Shown: positions 26,059-33,804 of the stretch, piece after piece | Numbering within the stretch: position 1 is the stretch's first letter | Layout: every line of letters begins with the position of its first letter | DNA from: [Clostridium] methylpentosum DSM 5476 | Lineage (GTDB): Bacteria; Bacillota; Clostridia; Oscillospirales; Ruminococcaceae | DNA length: 62,376 nucleotides | Direction: 5' to 3' | Assembly (NCBI GenBank): GCA_000158655.1 | Contig: EQ973339.1 | Span: 521,633-584,008 of the forward strand | Notes under the pieces: model-generated | What the model was told of the DNA's origin: nothing | Database searches by the model: none | Seen by the model: the letters and a program-made list of their open reading frames with translations, nothing else | Translations under genes and position numbers: made by a program

Positions 26059-26739
26059 TTGGAATACAGGAGAATTGATAAACAGGAGGTGCTGCGCTAC
26101 CTAGGCTATCAGGGCCAAGAGGTGGACGCAGACCTCGACAGCTTGATTGACAGCTGTATTGCGGAGTGCGAGCGCACAGCGATCCCGCGCACCTGCTACC
26201 AGCTGTTTGACATCGAGCCAACAGAGGGGGGGATTGCCGTATGCGGAACAAGCCTTGTTCTGCGCGGCAAATCGATCTATGAGCACCTCAAGGACGCCCG
26301 ACGCTGTGCGCTGCTCGCGGCCACACTCGGCGCGCCGTACGACAGCACCATCCGGGTGCAGCAGAACCAGTCGATGACCAAGGCGCTGATTCTCGACGCC
26401 TGTGGAACCGACTACATTGAAAAGGTGTGCGACACGGTGGAGTCCGAAATCAAGCAGCGCGCCGCGCAGGAGGGGTTGTTCACCAACTTCCGGTTCAGCC
26501 CGGGCTACGGAGACCTGCCGCTCGAACAGCAGCCTCAAGTGACCGCGCTGCTCGACACCTCCCGCAAGATCGGGCTCACCTGCACGCCCAGCCTGATCAT
26601 GTTGCCGCGCAAGTCGGTGACTGCGATCATCGGCTTTGTGAGTGACCCGCCGCCTGGGAAGCGCAAACCCGCCTGTGCGGACTGCCAGTTCGCGCCAAAC
26701 TGCACATTGAGAAAAGAGGGAAAATTCTGTGGACGTTAG
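26059..26739 (+). CDS. MetH activation-domain protein (stand-alone)
   Basis: A 226-residue protein equivalent to the C-terminal reactivation domain of cobalamin-dependent methionine synthase. It has the conserved RFSPGYGDLPL motif (near residue 145), which in E. coli MetH belongs to the SAM-binding site, and a C-terminal Cys cluster (CADCQFAPNC...FCG) absent from the classical domain, perhaps for metal binding or interaction. It supplies reductive methylation of cob(II)alamin to the downstream MetH, which lacks this domain. The start is TTG with AAGGCGG upstream. Its 3' end overlaps metH by 11 bp, consistent with translational coupling of the two halves. Confidence 0.88.
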   Translation: MEYRRIDKQEVLRYLGYQGQEVDADLDSLIDSCIAECERTAIPRTCYQLFDIEPTEGGIAVCGTSLVLRGKSIYEHLKDARRCALLAATLGAPYDSTIRVQQNQSMTKALILDACGTDYIEKVCDTVESEIKQRAAQEGLFTNFRFSPGYGDLPLEQQPQVTALLDTSRKIGLTCTPSLIMLPRKSVTAIIGFVSDPPPGKRKPACADCQFAPNCTLRKEGKFCGR

Positions 26740-29083
26740 GGAGTATCTGAAGGATCATATTTTGGTATTTGACGGGGCGATGGGCACCATGCTCCAAAAC
26801 AAGGGGATGCAGGTTGGGGACCTGCCCGAGACCCTCAACTTCACCCACCCCGAACTGGTCACCGAGATCCACAGGGAGTATGTTGAAGCGGGAAGCGATG
26901 TGGTGAGCGCCAACACCTTCCAGGCGAACGAGTTTAAGCTGCACGGCTGCGGCTACACAGTGGAACAGGTGATCACCCAGGCGGTAAAGCTCGGAAAACA
27001 GTCGGGCGCGAAGTTCGTCGCACTCGACGTCGGCCCGCTCGGTCAGCTCGTCGAGCCGATGGGTACGGTGAAGTTTGAGACGGCCTACGAGCTGTTCCGC
27101 CAGCAGGTGGTGACTGGCGAACGGGCGGGGGCTGATCTCATTATCATCGAGACGATGTCCGACCTCTACGAAACCAAGGCGGCCCTCCTCGCAGCCAAGG
27201 AAAACACCAGCCTTCCGGTCATCGTCAGCCTGACCTACCAGGGGGATGGGCGCACCTTCACCGGAACCGATCCGATCACCGGCACAATTACCCTCCAGAG
27301 CCTCGGCGCGGACGCAGTCGGGGTCAACTGTTCCATCGGTCCGGATGACCTCATCCCGATCGTGGAGCAGATCCTCACCTATGCCCAGGTGCCGGTGATT
27401 ATGCAGGCCAATGCGGGGCTGCCCAAGATAGAGGACGGAAAAACAGTGTACGACGTGCACGCCGAGGAGTTTGCCGAGGCGGTTTCCAGAATGATGGACA
27501 GGGGCGTCCGAATCGTGGGCGGCTGCTGCGGCACCGATCCCGACTACATCCGGCTGCTGCGCAAAAAGGCGGATGGGATGAAGCCGGTTGCGACCAACCC
27601 GAAACGGGTGACTGCGGTCACCTCGGGAACCAGAACGGTAGTTCTCGACCGCTGTGTCACCGTGATCGGGGAGCGGATCAACCCGACCGGAAAAAAGCGG
27701 CTCAAAGAGGCGCTGCGGGAAAACCGGATGGATTACATCGTCGGCGAGGCGATCAACCAGGCAAACGCCGGGGCGGACGTGCTCGACGTCAACGTCGGCC
27801 TGCCCGAAATCGACGAGCCCGCCATGATTGCCCGGGCAGTCAAAGAGGTGCAGGGGGTGACCAATCTCCCGGTTCAGGTCGACAGTTCGGATCCTGCGGC
27901 GATAGAGAGCGGGGTGCGCGCCTGCAACGGCCGCCCCATCATCAATTCGGTCAATGGCAAGGCGGAGAACCTGGCGGCAGTGCTTCCCATTGTCAAAAAG
28001 TACGGCGCAGTTGTTGTCGGACTCACCCTCGACGAGGACGGTATTCCAGCGACTGCGGAGGGGAGGTTTGCAGTCGCCAAAAGGATTGTCGAAACAGCAG
28101 CGGAGTACGGGATTCCCAAGGAGGACATCCTCATCGACTGCCTCACCCTCACCGCCTCAGCTCAGCAGGAGCAGGTACTCGCTACCCTTGACGCGATCAA
28201 GCTCGTCAAGGAGCGCCTTGGCGTCAAAACGGTGCTCGGGGTGAGCAACGTCTCCTTCGGCCTGCCCAGCCGTCCGCTTCTCAACAGCGTCTTTCTCGCA
28301 GCAGCATTTGGCGCTGGGCTCGATGCGCCGATCCTCAACCCCCTTTCCAAAGAGATGATGGATGCGGTCAACACCTTCCGGGTCATCAACTATCAGGACA
28401 GGGATGCGGTCCGCTACATCGACCGGTATGCAAACGCCCAGCCCGCGCAGCAGGCGGCAGTGGGCGAGATCTCCCTCAAGGAGATGATTGTCCAGGGGCG
28501 CAAGGAGGAGGCGCCGGCCAAGGTGCGGGAACTGCTGCAGACCACCCCGGCGCTCGAGGTCATCGACAGCCACTTTGTCCCGGCCCTGGACATCGTCGGA
28601 CAGCGGTACGAAAAGGGGGAGATCTTCCTCCCCCAGCTGATGCAGTCGGCCGAGACAGTCAAGGCGTCGTTTGAGGTGATTAAGGCGTCGATGGATGCGG
28701 GGGAGAAAACCCAGAGCAAGGGCAGGGTCATTGTCGCCACAGTGCTTGGAGACATCCACGACATCGGAAAAAACATTGCCAAAATGCTGCTCGAAAACTA
28801 TGGTTACGATGTCATTGACCTGGGAAAAGACGTTCCGATTGAGACAGTGGTACAAACGGCAAAGGAACAGGACATCCAGCTCATCGGCCTGAGCGCCCTC
28901 ATGACGACAACAGTCAAAAACATGAAAGACACGATCTCCGCCATTCGCGGCGCAGGGCTCAACTGCAAAATCATGGTGGGCGGCGCGGTGCTCAACGAGG
29001 AGTACGCCGAGTTTGTCGGCGCGGATTTTTACGTCAAGGACGGGCGGGAAAGCGTAGAGCTTGCGCAGTCTATCTTCCGTTAA
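26729..29083 (+). CDS. metH: Cobalamin-dependent methionine synthase, lacking the activation domain
   Basis: A 784-residue enzyme that transfers a methyl group from methyl-THF to homocysteine through cobalamin. The homocysteine domain (about 1-290) has the zinc cysteines Cys201, Cys266 and Cys267 (GVNCSIGP, GGCCGTD). The pterin-binding domain (about 305-570) begins VIGERINPTGKK. The cap and B12 domains (about 575-784) contain GDIHDIGKN with the cobalt-ligating His677. The fourth, SAM-binding activation domain is missing and is encoded by the preceding gene, a split typical of many anaerobic Firmicutes. The start is GTG with AGAGGG eight bases upstream. Confidence 0.95.
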   Translation: MDVREYLKDHILVFDGAMGTMLQNKGMQVGDLPETLNFTHPELVTEIHREYVEAGSDVVSANTFQANEFKLHGCGYTVEQVITQAVKLGKQSGAKFVALDVGPLGQLVEPMGTVKFETAYELFRQQVVTGERAGADLIIIETMSDLYETKAALLAAKENTSLPVIVSLTYQGDGRTFTGTDPITGTITLQSLGADAVGVNCSIGPDDLIPIVEQILTYAQVPVIMQANAGLPKIEDGKTVYDVHAEEFAEAVSRMMDRGVRIVGGCCGTDPDYIRLLRKKADGMKPVATNPKRVTAVTSGTRTVVLDRCVTVIGERINPTGKKRLKEALRENRMDYIVGEAINQANAGADVLDVNVGLPEIDEPAMIARAVKEVQGVTNLPVQVDSSDPAAIESGVRACNGRPIINSVNGKAENLAAVLPIVKKYGAVVVGLTLDEDGIPATAEGRFAVAKRIVETAAEYGIPKEDILIDCLTLTASAQQEQVLATLDAIKLVKERLGVKTVLGVSNVSFGLPSRPLLNSVFLAAAFGAGLDAPILNPLSKEMMDAVNTFRVINYQDRDAVRYIDRYANAQPAQQAAVGEISLKEMIVQGRKEEAPAKVRELLQTTPALEVIDSHFVPALDIVGQRYEKGEIFLPQLMQSAETVKASFEVIKASMDAGEKTQSKGRVIVATVLGDIHDIGKNIAKMLLENYGYDVIDLGKDVPIETVVQTAKEQDIQLIGLSALMTTTVKNMKDTISAIRGAGLNCKIMVGGAVLNEEYAEFVGADFYVKDGRESVELAQSIFR

Positions 29084-29835
29084 CATCTGTTGCTTTTGGT
29101 GGACTTCGGTGAATCCCGCAAACTTTCAACAAAAGAGGCAAAGTCGGTTGAAAAAAACTGAGGCATGAATGGAGCTTTTTGTGCGGCGGGAAACAGCTTT
29201 TCAGGGGCTGCTGATTGTTTGGATGAGAGGTTCTTGCCGTTGAAATGGAAATGTTGCGAGCAAATTGCTGTTTGGAGCGGAGAAACTGATATCTTTTGCT
29301 GGCGACAACACAAGAAAACAAACAGCGCTTGACTCAATGTGGTCTGTGGGGCGCTTTTCAACGCCATTTCAGAGGCTGGGTTGTACGACGCTTGTTTCGG
29401 ATTTTGAGCAAGGCCAACGAGAAAAGCTCTGGAGTCGGCAGGGGACTGCCGCGAGCCGCCTTTTTAACATGACAAAGGAAAGCACATTATTCAGCTAGTG
29501 CGTGTCTGCATCTGTAAAATTATTTTAGTAGCATTTTATATAGAATATACTGTTTGTAAAGAGCTGTGAAGAGAGTACTCACGGCTCTTTTTCAGTTTCC
29601 CCAAATGCTTTTGAACTTGCCGGATGGAGTTGATTTGTGACAAGGGGAAGCCTTTGCTCAACCTACAGCGAAACGGCATGTCTGATCGCATCTGGCTGCA
29701 ATTGGCTCCCATGCTGGTTGTCCTTATGGAAATTTGGGTTGGGCGCAGTTAAAGATCGGGCTAGTTTCGCTCAAGAAAATCAATGAAAAGCGAGCGCAAC
29801 AAGCCAAACAAAATGCAAAAAAAGACAAAAATAGA
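29084..29835. other. Gene-free stretch with a terminator hairpin
   Basis: No supported gene. A 12-bp stem (29557-29568/29578-29589, one G-T pair) followed by TTTTT is a good intrinsic terminator about 470 bp past metH; whether it ends the met operon or an unannotated short transcript is unclear. Short open frames at 29265-29498 (+) and on the minus strand lack ribosome binding sites. Confidence 0.55.
29557..29591 (+). terminator. Intrinsic terminator downstream of metH
   Basis: Stem AAAGAGCTGTGA/TCACGGCTCTTT with a 9-nt loop and a T-run. The 5' arm begins just after an AT-rich run (ATAGAATATACT) that could itself be a promoter, so a very short transcript ending here is possible. Confidence 0.75.
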
Positions 29836-29864
29836 TTGATTTCTCACTGCTAATTGTATATAAT
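29836..29864 (+). promoter_or_regulatory. Sigma-A promoter of malQ
   Basis: TTGATT (29836-29841), a 17-bp spacer and TATAAT (29859-29864). Transcription from about 29871 gives a leader of about 130 nt before malQ. Confidence 0.85.
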
Positions 29865-29890
29865 ATGAATAGTACGCAATTTTTAGCAAC

Positions 29891-29965
29891 GCAGCGGGCC
29901 CAATCCTTGTGATTGAAGAGCCCGAGCGGGAATGCTGACAAGGCATCTGTCCCTGCTGGGCAGGG
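29891..29965 (+). promoter_or_regulatory. Structured malQ leader RNA with complementary loops
   Basis: Hairpin 1 has stems CGGGC/GCCCG (29895-29899/29920-29924) and CAATC/GATTG (29901-29905/29911-29915) with loop CTTGT (29906-29910). Hairpin 2 has GGGAATGC (29928-29935) paired with GCAT (29943-29946) and TCCC (29950-29953), and its loop contains ACAAG (29938-29942), the exact complement of loop 1. Hairpin 3, CCCTGC/GCAGGG (29951-29956/29960-29965), competes for bases of hairpin 2. It does not match any riboswitch class I recognise. A GAGAGGA ribosome binding site follows at about 29990. Confidence 0.6.
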
Positions 29966-30001
29966 CCTGGCACAACTCTAGAGGGAAAGCGAGAGGACAT
30001 C

Positions 30002-31471
30002 ATGAGGGAAAGCGGAATACTCATGCATATCAGCAGCCTGCCATCCCCGTACGGCATCGGGACGATGGGGGAGGAGGCCTATAAATTTGTGGACTTTCTC
30101 AAAGAGGCGGGGCAAAAGAACTGGCAGGTCCTGCCCCTCGGGCCGACGAGCTACGGGGATTCCCCTTACCAAAGCTTTTCGGTGTTTGCGGGCAATCCCT
30201 ATTTTATCGACCTGGATCTTCTCAAAGAACAGGGATTGCTCCGGCAGGATGAGATCGATGCCTGTGATTTTGGCTCGGATGAGGAACGGGTCGACTATGA
30301 AAAGCTGTTCCACAGCCGGTTTGATTTGCTCAAAAAGGCGTTTTCCCGGTTTAAACCCGACCGCGCCTATCAGGCGTTTGTTGCGGATAATGCATTTTGG
30401 CTGGAGGATTACGCCCTGTTTCTGACCGTCAAAGAGTGCTACTGCCACTGCTCCTGGCTTGAATGGGGAGAGGGGATCCGGCTGCGCCGCCCCTGTGCAG
30501 TCGCGATGTACCGCGACCTGTTTGCAGAGCAGATTGCATTTCAGAAATTTGTTCAGTACCTCTTTTTCAGCCAGTGGAGCGCGCTCAAGGCCTATGCGAA
30601 TCAAAACGGCGTCCGCATCATCGGGGATATGCCGATTTACGTCGCGCTCGACAGCGCCGACGTGTGGGCGAACAGCGGGATGTTCCAGCTCGACCAAGAC
30701 AACCGGCCGCTGCGGGTGGCGGGCTGCCCGCCCGATGGGTTTTCCCCAACCGGGCAGCTGTGGGGAAATCCCCTTTACAACTGGGAGGCGATCCGCCAGG
30801 ACGGCTACGGCTGGTGGGTGCGCAGGGTGCGCGCCGCATCCAAGCTCTACGACGTGACCCGGATTGACCATTTCCGCGGCTTTGAGTCCTATTATGCAAT
30901 TCCCTTCGGCGAAGAGACCGCAGAGCACGGCGAGTGGCTTAAGGGCCCGGGCTATGCCCTGTTTGAAACCATCGAGCGGGAGCTCGGGGAGATCTCGATC
31001 ATTGCGGAGGATCTGGGCTTCCTCACCCCTGAGGTGCACGCGCTGCTCGAGCAGTGCGGCTATCCCGGCATGAAGGTGCTGCAGTTTGCGTTCAATCCAT
31101 GGGACGACAACGACTACCTGCCGCACAATTTTGTGCCCAACTGTGTGGCCTACACCGGGACGCACGACAACGACACCACCCTCGGTTGGACGCAGTCCAC
31201 GCCGCCGGAGGAGGTAGCGTATGCGGCGAAATACCTCCACATCTTTGACCGCGCCTCCTATCCCTGGGCTTTTCTGCGGGCAGTGTGGGGGAGCGTCGCC
31301 CAGCTTGCCATTGCGCCGATGCAGGATTTTCTCGCCCTCGGCAGCGAGGCGAGGATGAACACCCCGTCAGTCCTCGGCGGGAATTGGCAGTGGAGGATGA
31401 AAAGAGGGGCGATTTCCCCCGAGCTTACCCGGAGCATCCGGGAGCTCACTGAAATCTACCGAAGAGCGTAA
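30002..31471 (+). CDS. malQ: 4-alpha-glucanotransferase MalQ (GH77)
   Basis: A 489-residue cytoplasmic amylomaltase that disproportionates maltodextrins. The start region RESGILMHISSLPSPYGIG is diagnostic for GH77. The family block WQVLPLGPT, the catalytic nucleophile region RIDHFRGFE, the acid/base region IIAEDLG and the GTHDNDT motif are all present. The length matches bacterial amylomaltases without an N-terminal extension. No glycogen or maltose-transport genes are adjacent, so it is regulated alone through its own promoter and leader. A terminator separates it from the exopolysaccharide genes. Confidence 0.96.
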   Translation: MRESGILMHISSLPSPYGIGTMGEEAYKFVDFLKEAGQKNWQVLPLGPTSYGDSPYQSFSVFAGNPYFIDLDLLKEQGLLRQDEIDACDFGSDEERVDYEKLFHSRFDLLKKAFSRFKPDRAYQAFVADNAFWLEDYALFLTVKECYCHCSWLEWGEGIRLRRPCAVAMYRDLFAEQIAFQKFVQYLFFSQWSALKAYANQNGVRIIGDMPIYVALDSADVWANSGMFQLDQDNRPLRVAGCPPDGFSPTGQLWGNPLYNWEAIRQDGYGWWVRRVRAASKLYDVTRIDHFRGFESYYAIPFGEETAEHGEWLKGPGYALFETIERELGEISIIAEDLGFLTPEVHALLEQCGYPGMKVLQFAFNPWDDNDYLPHNFVPNCVAYTGTHDNDTTLGWTQSTPPEEVAYAAKYLHIFDRASYPWAFLRAVWGSVAQLAIAPMQDFLALGSEARMNTPSVLGGNWQWRMKRGAISPELTRSIRELTEIYRRA

Positions 31472-31498
31472 CACGTGGGTGCTTGCCCATGTGAACCC

Positions 31499-31532
31499 GG
31501 GCAGGCAGATCAATTCGATTTGCCTGCCCTTT
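31499..31532 (+). terminator. Intrinsic terminator after malQ
   Basis: A 9-bp stem GGGCAGGCA (31499-31507)/TGCCTGCCC (31521-31529) with additional inner pairing, followed by TTT. Confidence 0.75.
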
Positions 31533-31580
31533 CGTTTGACTTATAAGCGACGAATTTTGTCGAATTTGGAGGGGGTTTCC

Positions 31581-33557
31581 ATGGATCCAAAGGTTTCTGT
31601 ACTCATCGCCTGCTGGAACTCTGAACATACGATCCAGCGCTGCATTGAGAGCATCCTCAGTCAAACCTATCTGAACCTAGAGATCATCGCCTGCGACGAC
31701 GGGTCAACTGACGGGACGTTTGGGCTGCTCCAAGAGTTTGCCCAAAGGGACAGCCGGGTCATTCCGCTGCGTTCTCCGGTCAACCGGGGCGCAGCTTCTG
31801 CCCGCAACCTTTGCCTCGCCTCCGCACGCGGGGCGTACATTGCCATCCAGGACGCAGACGATTATTCCTCGCCCGACCGGATCAAAAAAGAGGTCGATTT
31901 TTTGGAGCATCACCCCGAATTCGCATTTGTCAGTGCTGGGATGGTGCGGTTTGACGAGGTGGGGGAGTGGAGCTGGTACAGTCCGCCGCGCTCCGTTCCG
32001 CTGCGGTGGGATTTTCTCTCCGGCCCTCCCTTTGCGCATGCGGTCACGCTGTTTCGCAGGACAGCGCTGCAGGCGGTGGGAGGTTACCGCGTCGCCTGGG
32101 AAACCCGGCGCGGCCAGGACTATGACCTGTTTTTCAGGCTGTGCGCCGCGGGATACCGAGGCGCGAACCTGCCCGGCTTTCTGTATTTCTATTTACAGGA
32201 CCGCAATGCATTTTCCCGCAAGCAGTACCGCTACCGAGTTGCAGAATCGGTGATCCGCCTCAAGGGATACCGGCAAAACCGGATGCTGCTGCGGGGACTG
32301 CCCTATCTTTTCAAGCCGCTCGCAGCAGGGCTGCTCCCCAAGTTTTTGCTGCGCCGCAAAATGCAGCGCGCGTCTTCCGGCCCTGTTCGGGTGCTGCAGG
32401 TGGTTTCCAGCTTAGGGTACGGCGGGGTGGCGCTCTCGCTGCGCACCTTTGCCGAGCGGATCGACCCCTCCTGCGTCCGGTTTGATTACTTCACCCATTT
32501 TGGACAGGAGGACTATCACCGACAATTGTGTGACAGCGGCAGCCGCATCCACTACGGCCAACCCATCGGGCGGCTTGGCGTAGCGGGTTACGTCCGGCAG
32601 TGGCTGCGCCTGCTGGGCAGCGAATTCTATGACGTGGTGGTGATCCACACCAACTACCAGGCCGGGCTGGTTGCCTTTTGCGCAAAACTTGCGGGAATTC
32701 CCGTGCGGGTCTGCCATGTACACGGCAGCTATATCTATCCCGACAGTCTCAAAAAGCATCTGTGGCTGTTCCGCCGGCTGATTTCTCTCTTTGCCACCCA
32801 TCGCTGGGCGTGCAGTCGTGAGGTGGGCGGGTTCTATTACCCTGACAGCAGCTTTACAGTGATCCCTGAGCCGATTGATCTGCGGCCCTATCGGCGGGTG
32901 TCCGCAGATCAACTCGATCATCTGCGCAAAGAACTCGGCATTCCGCCTCGCGCAGTGGTCTGGGGCCATGTGGGGCGATTCAGTCGGGAGAAAAACCACC
33001 TGTTCTTGCTCCGGTTGTTTCGCATGCAGCTTGAGTGGCATCCCGATACCTACCTAGTTCTGGCGGGCGACGGGGAGCTGTTTGCCTCCTGTCAGGAGCA
33101 AGCTGTGCGCCTTGGCGTATTCGATTCCTGTCGTTTTTTAGGGAATCGAGGAGATGTCCCCGCACTTATGCAGCTGTTTGACCTTTTTCTCCTCCCCTCT
33201 GTCTCGGAAGGGTTTCCAAATGTGGCAGTGCAGGCGCAGGCAGCCGGAACGCCCGCGCTGCTCTCCGACCGTCTTACCCGTGAGGTGGATTTTGGCGCTG
33301 GGCTTGTGGATTACGCCCGGTTGGAGGACTGTGAGGACTGGCTGCGCAAGGCGAAAGCCCTCGCCGGACGCCGAGTGAGCCGGGAGAGCACCGGGCGGAT
33401 TCTGGCGGAGCGGGGATACGAGGCTTTGGCTGCCGCCGAGAAAATGCAGGCGTTTTTTACCTCCCAGACAAAACACAGATCGTATTGGACTTCTGCAGAT
33501 AGCACAGGCCAAAGTACTACAAGCTCAGCCCGCAGACAACAGACACGGCAAGCGTGA
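31581..33557 (+). CDS. Two-domain glycosyltransferase, GT2-GT4 fusion
   Basis: A 658-residue protein joining two glycosyltransferases. The N-terminal part (about 1-265) is a GT-A family 2 enzyme: VSVLIACWNSEHTIQRC, the DDGSTDGT nucleotide-binding region, the DXD-like DADD and the acceptor-site RRGQDYD. The C-terminal part (about 285-640) is a GT-B family 4 enzyme: VLQVVSSLGYGGV at its start, GRFSREKNH and the E-x7-E region LLPSVSEGFPNVAVQAQA. A basic linker joins them. Both act on the cytoplasmic side on nucleotide sugars, so one protein may add two consecutive sugars of the repeat unit. The ATG at 31581 has GGAGGGGG upstream. It is the first gene of the exopolysaccharide group. Confidence 0.88.
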   Translation: MDPKVSVLIACWNSEHTIQRCIESILSQTYLNLEIIACDDGSTDGTFGLLQEFAQRDSRVIPLRSPVNRGAASARNLCLASARGAYIAIQDADDYSSPDRIKKEVDFLEHHPEFAFVSAGMVRFDEVGEWSWYSPPRSVPLRWDFLSGPPFAHAVTLFRRTALQAVGGYRVAWETRRGQDYDLFFRLCAAGYRGANLPGFLYFYLQDRNAFSRKQYRYRVAESVIRLKGYRQNRMLLRGLPYLFKPLAAGLLPKFLLRRKMQRASSGPVRVLQVVSSLGYGGVALSLRTFAERIDPSCVRFDYFTHFGQEDYHRQLCDSGSRIHYGQPIGRLGVAGYVRQWLRLLGSEFYDVVVIHTNYQAGLVAFCAKLAGIPVRVCHVHGSYIYPDSLKKHLWLFRRLISLFATHRWACSREVGGFYYPDSSFTVIPEPIDLRPYRRVSADQLDHLRKELGIPPRAVVWGHVGRFSREKNHLFLLRLFRMQLEWHPDTYLVLAGDGELFASCQEQAVRLGVFDSCRFLGNRGDVPALMQLFDLFLLPSVSEGFPNVAVQAQAAGTPALLSDRLTREVDFGAGLVDYARLEDCEDWLRKAKALAGRRVSRESTGRILAERGYEALAAAEKMQAFFTSQTKHRSYWTSADSTGQSTTSSARRQQTRQA

Positions 33558-33767
33558 GGCTTTGTGGAAGTACAAGGAATCTTTCTCGAGAACGAATTCG
33601 CTTGCTGAAAAAGAAACACCTTGCTTGTTGGAAAAGAAAAACTGCCTTGCACTCCGCAAAGTATTGAAATGTATGGAAGGATCTTGTAGGCAGATAAATC
33701 CGCCTTGTTCACGGAAAATTGATTCGAACGGGGGCTTTTCAGTGACATCATTCAGTGGAAAACGAGG

Positions 33768-33799
33768 AGCCTGTTTCCCTGCAAAGGGGGAAACAGGCT
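33768..33799 (+). promoter_or_regulatory. Hairpin covering the ribosome binding site of the polymerase gene
   Basis: A perfect 12-bp stem (33768-33779/33788-33799, 8-nt loop) ends five bases before the ATG at 33805. The only Shine-Dalgarno-like run, GGGGG (33786-33790), lies in the loop and 3' arm. It could limit translation of the polymerase or act as a terminator for readthrough from the glycosyltransferase gene; a T-tract is lacking. The preceding 33558-33767 has no supported gene. Confidence 0.55.
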
Positions 33800-33804
33800 T
33801 GTAC

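Noticed and set aside
29871-30001. Known riboswitch or SRP RNA before malQ
   Set aside because: I compared it from memory with the main classes (TPP, FMN, cobalamin, ZTP, THF, glutamine, fluoride, c-di-GMP, SRP); none of their core motifs is present.
29978-31240. Open frame of 420 codons on the minus strand
   Set aside because: Antisense shadow of malQ; the malQ motifs on the plus strand are unambiguous.
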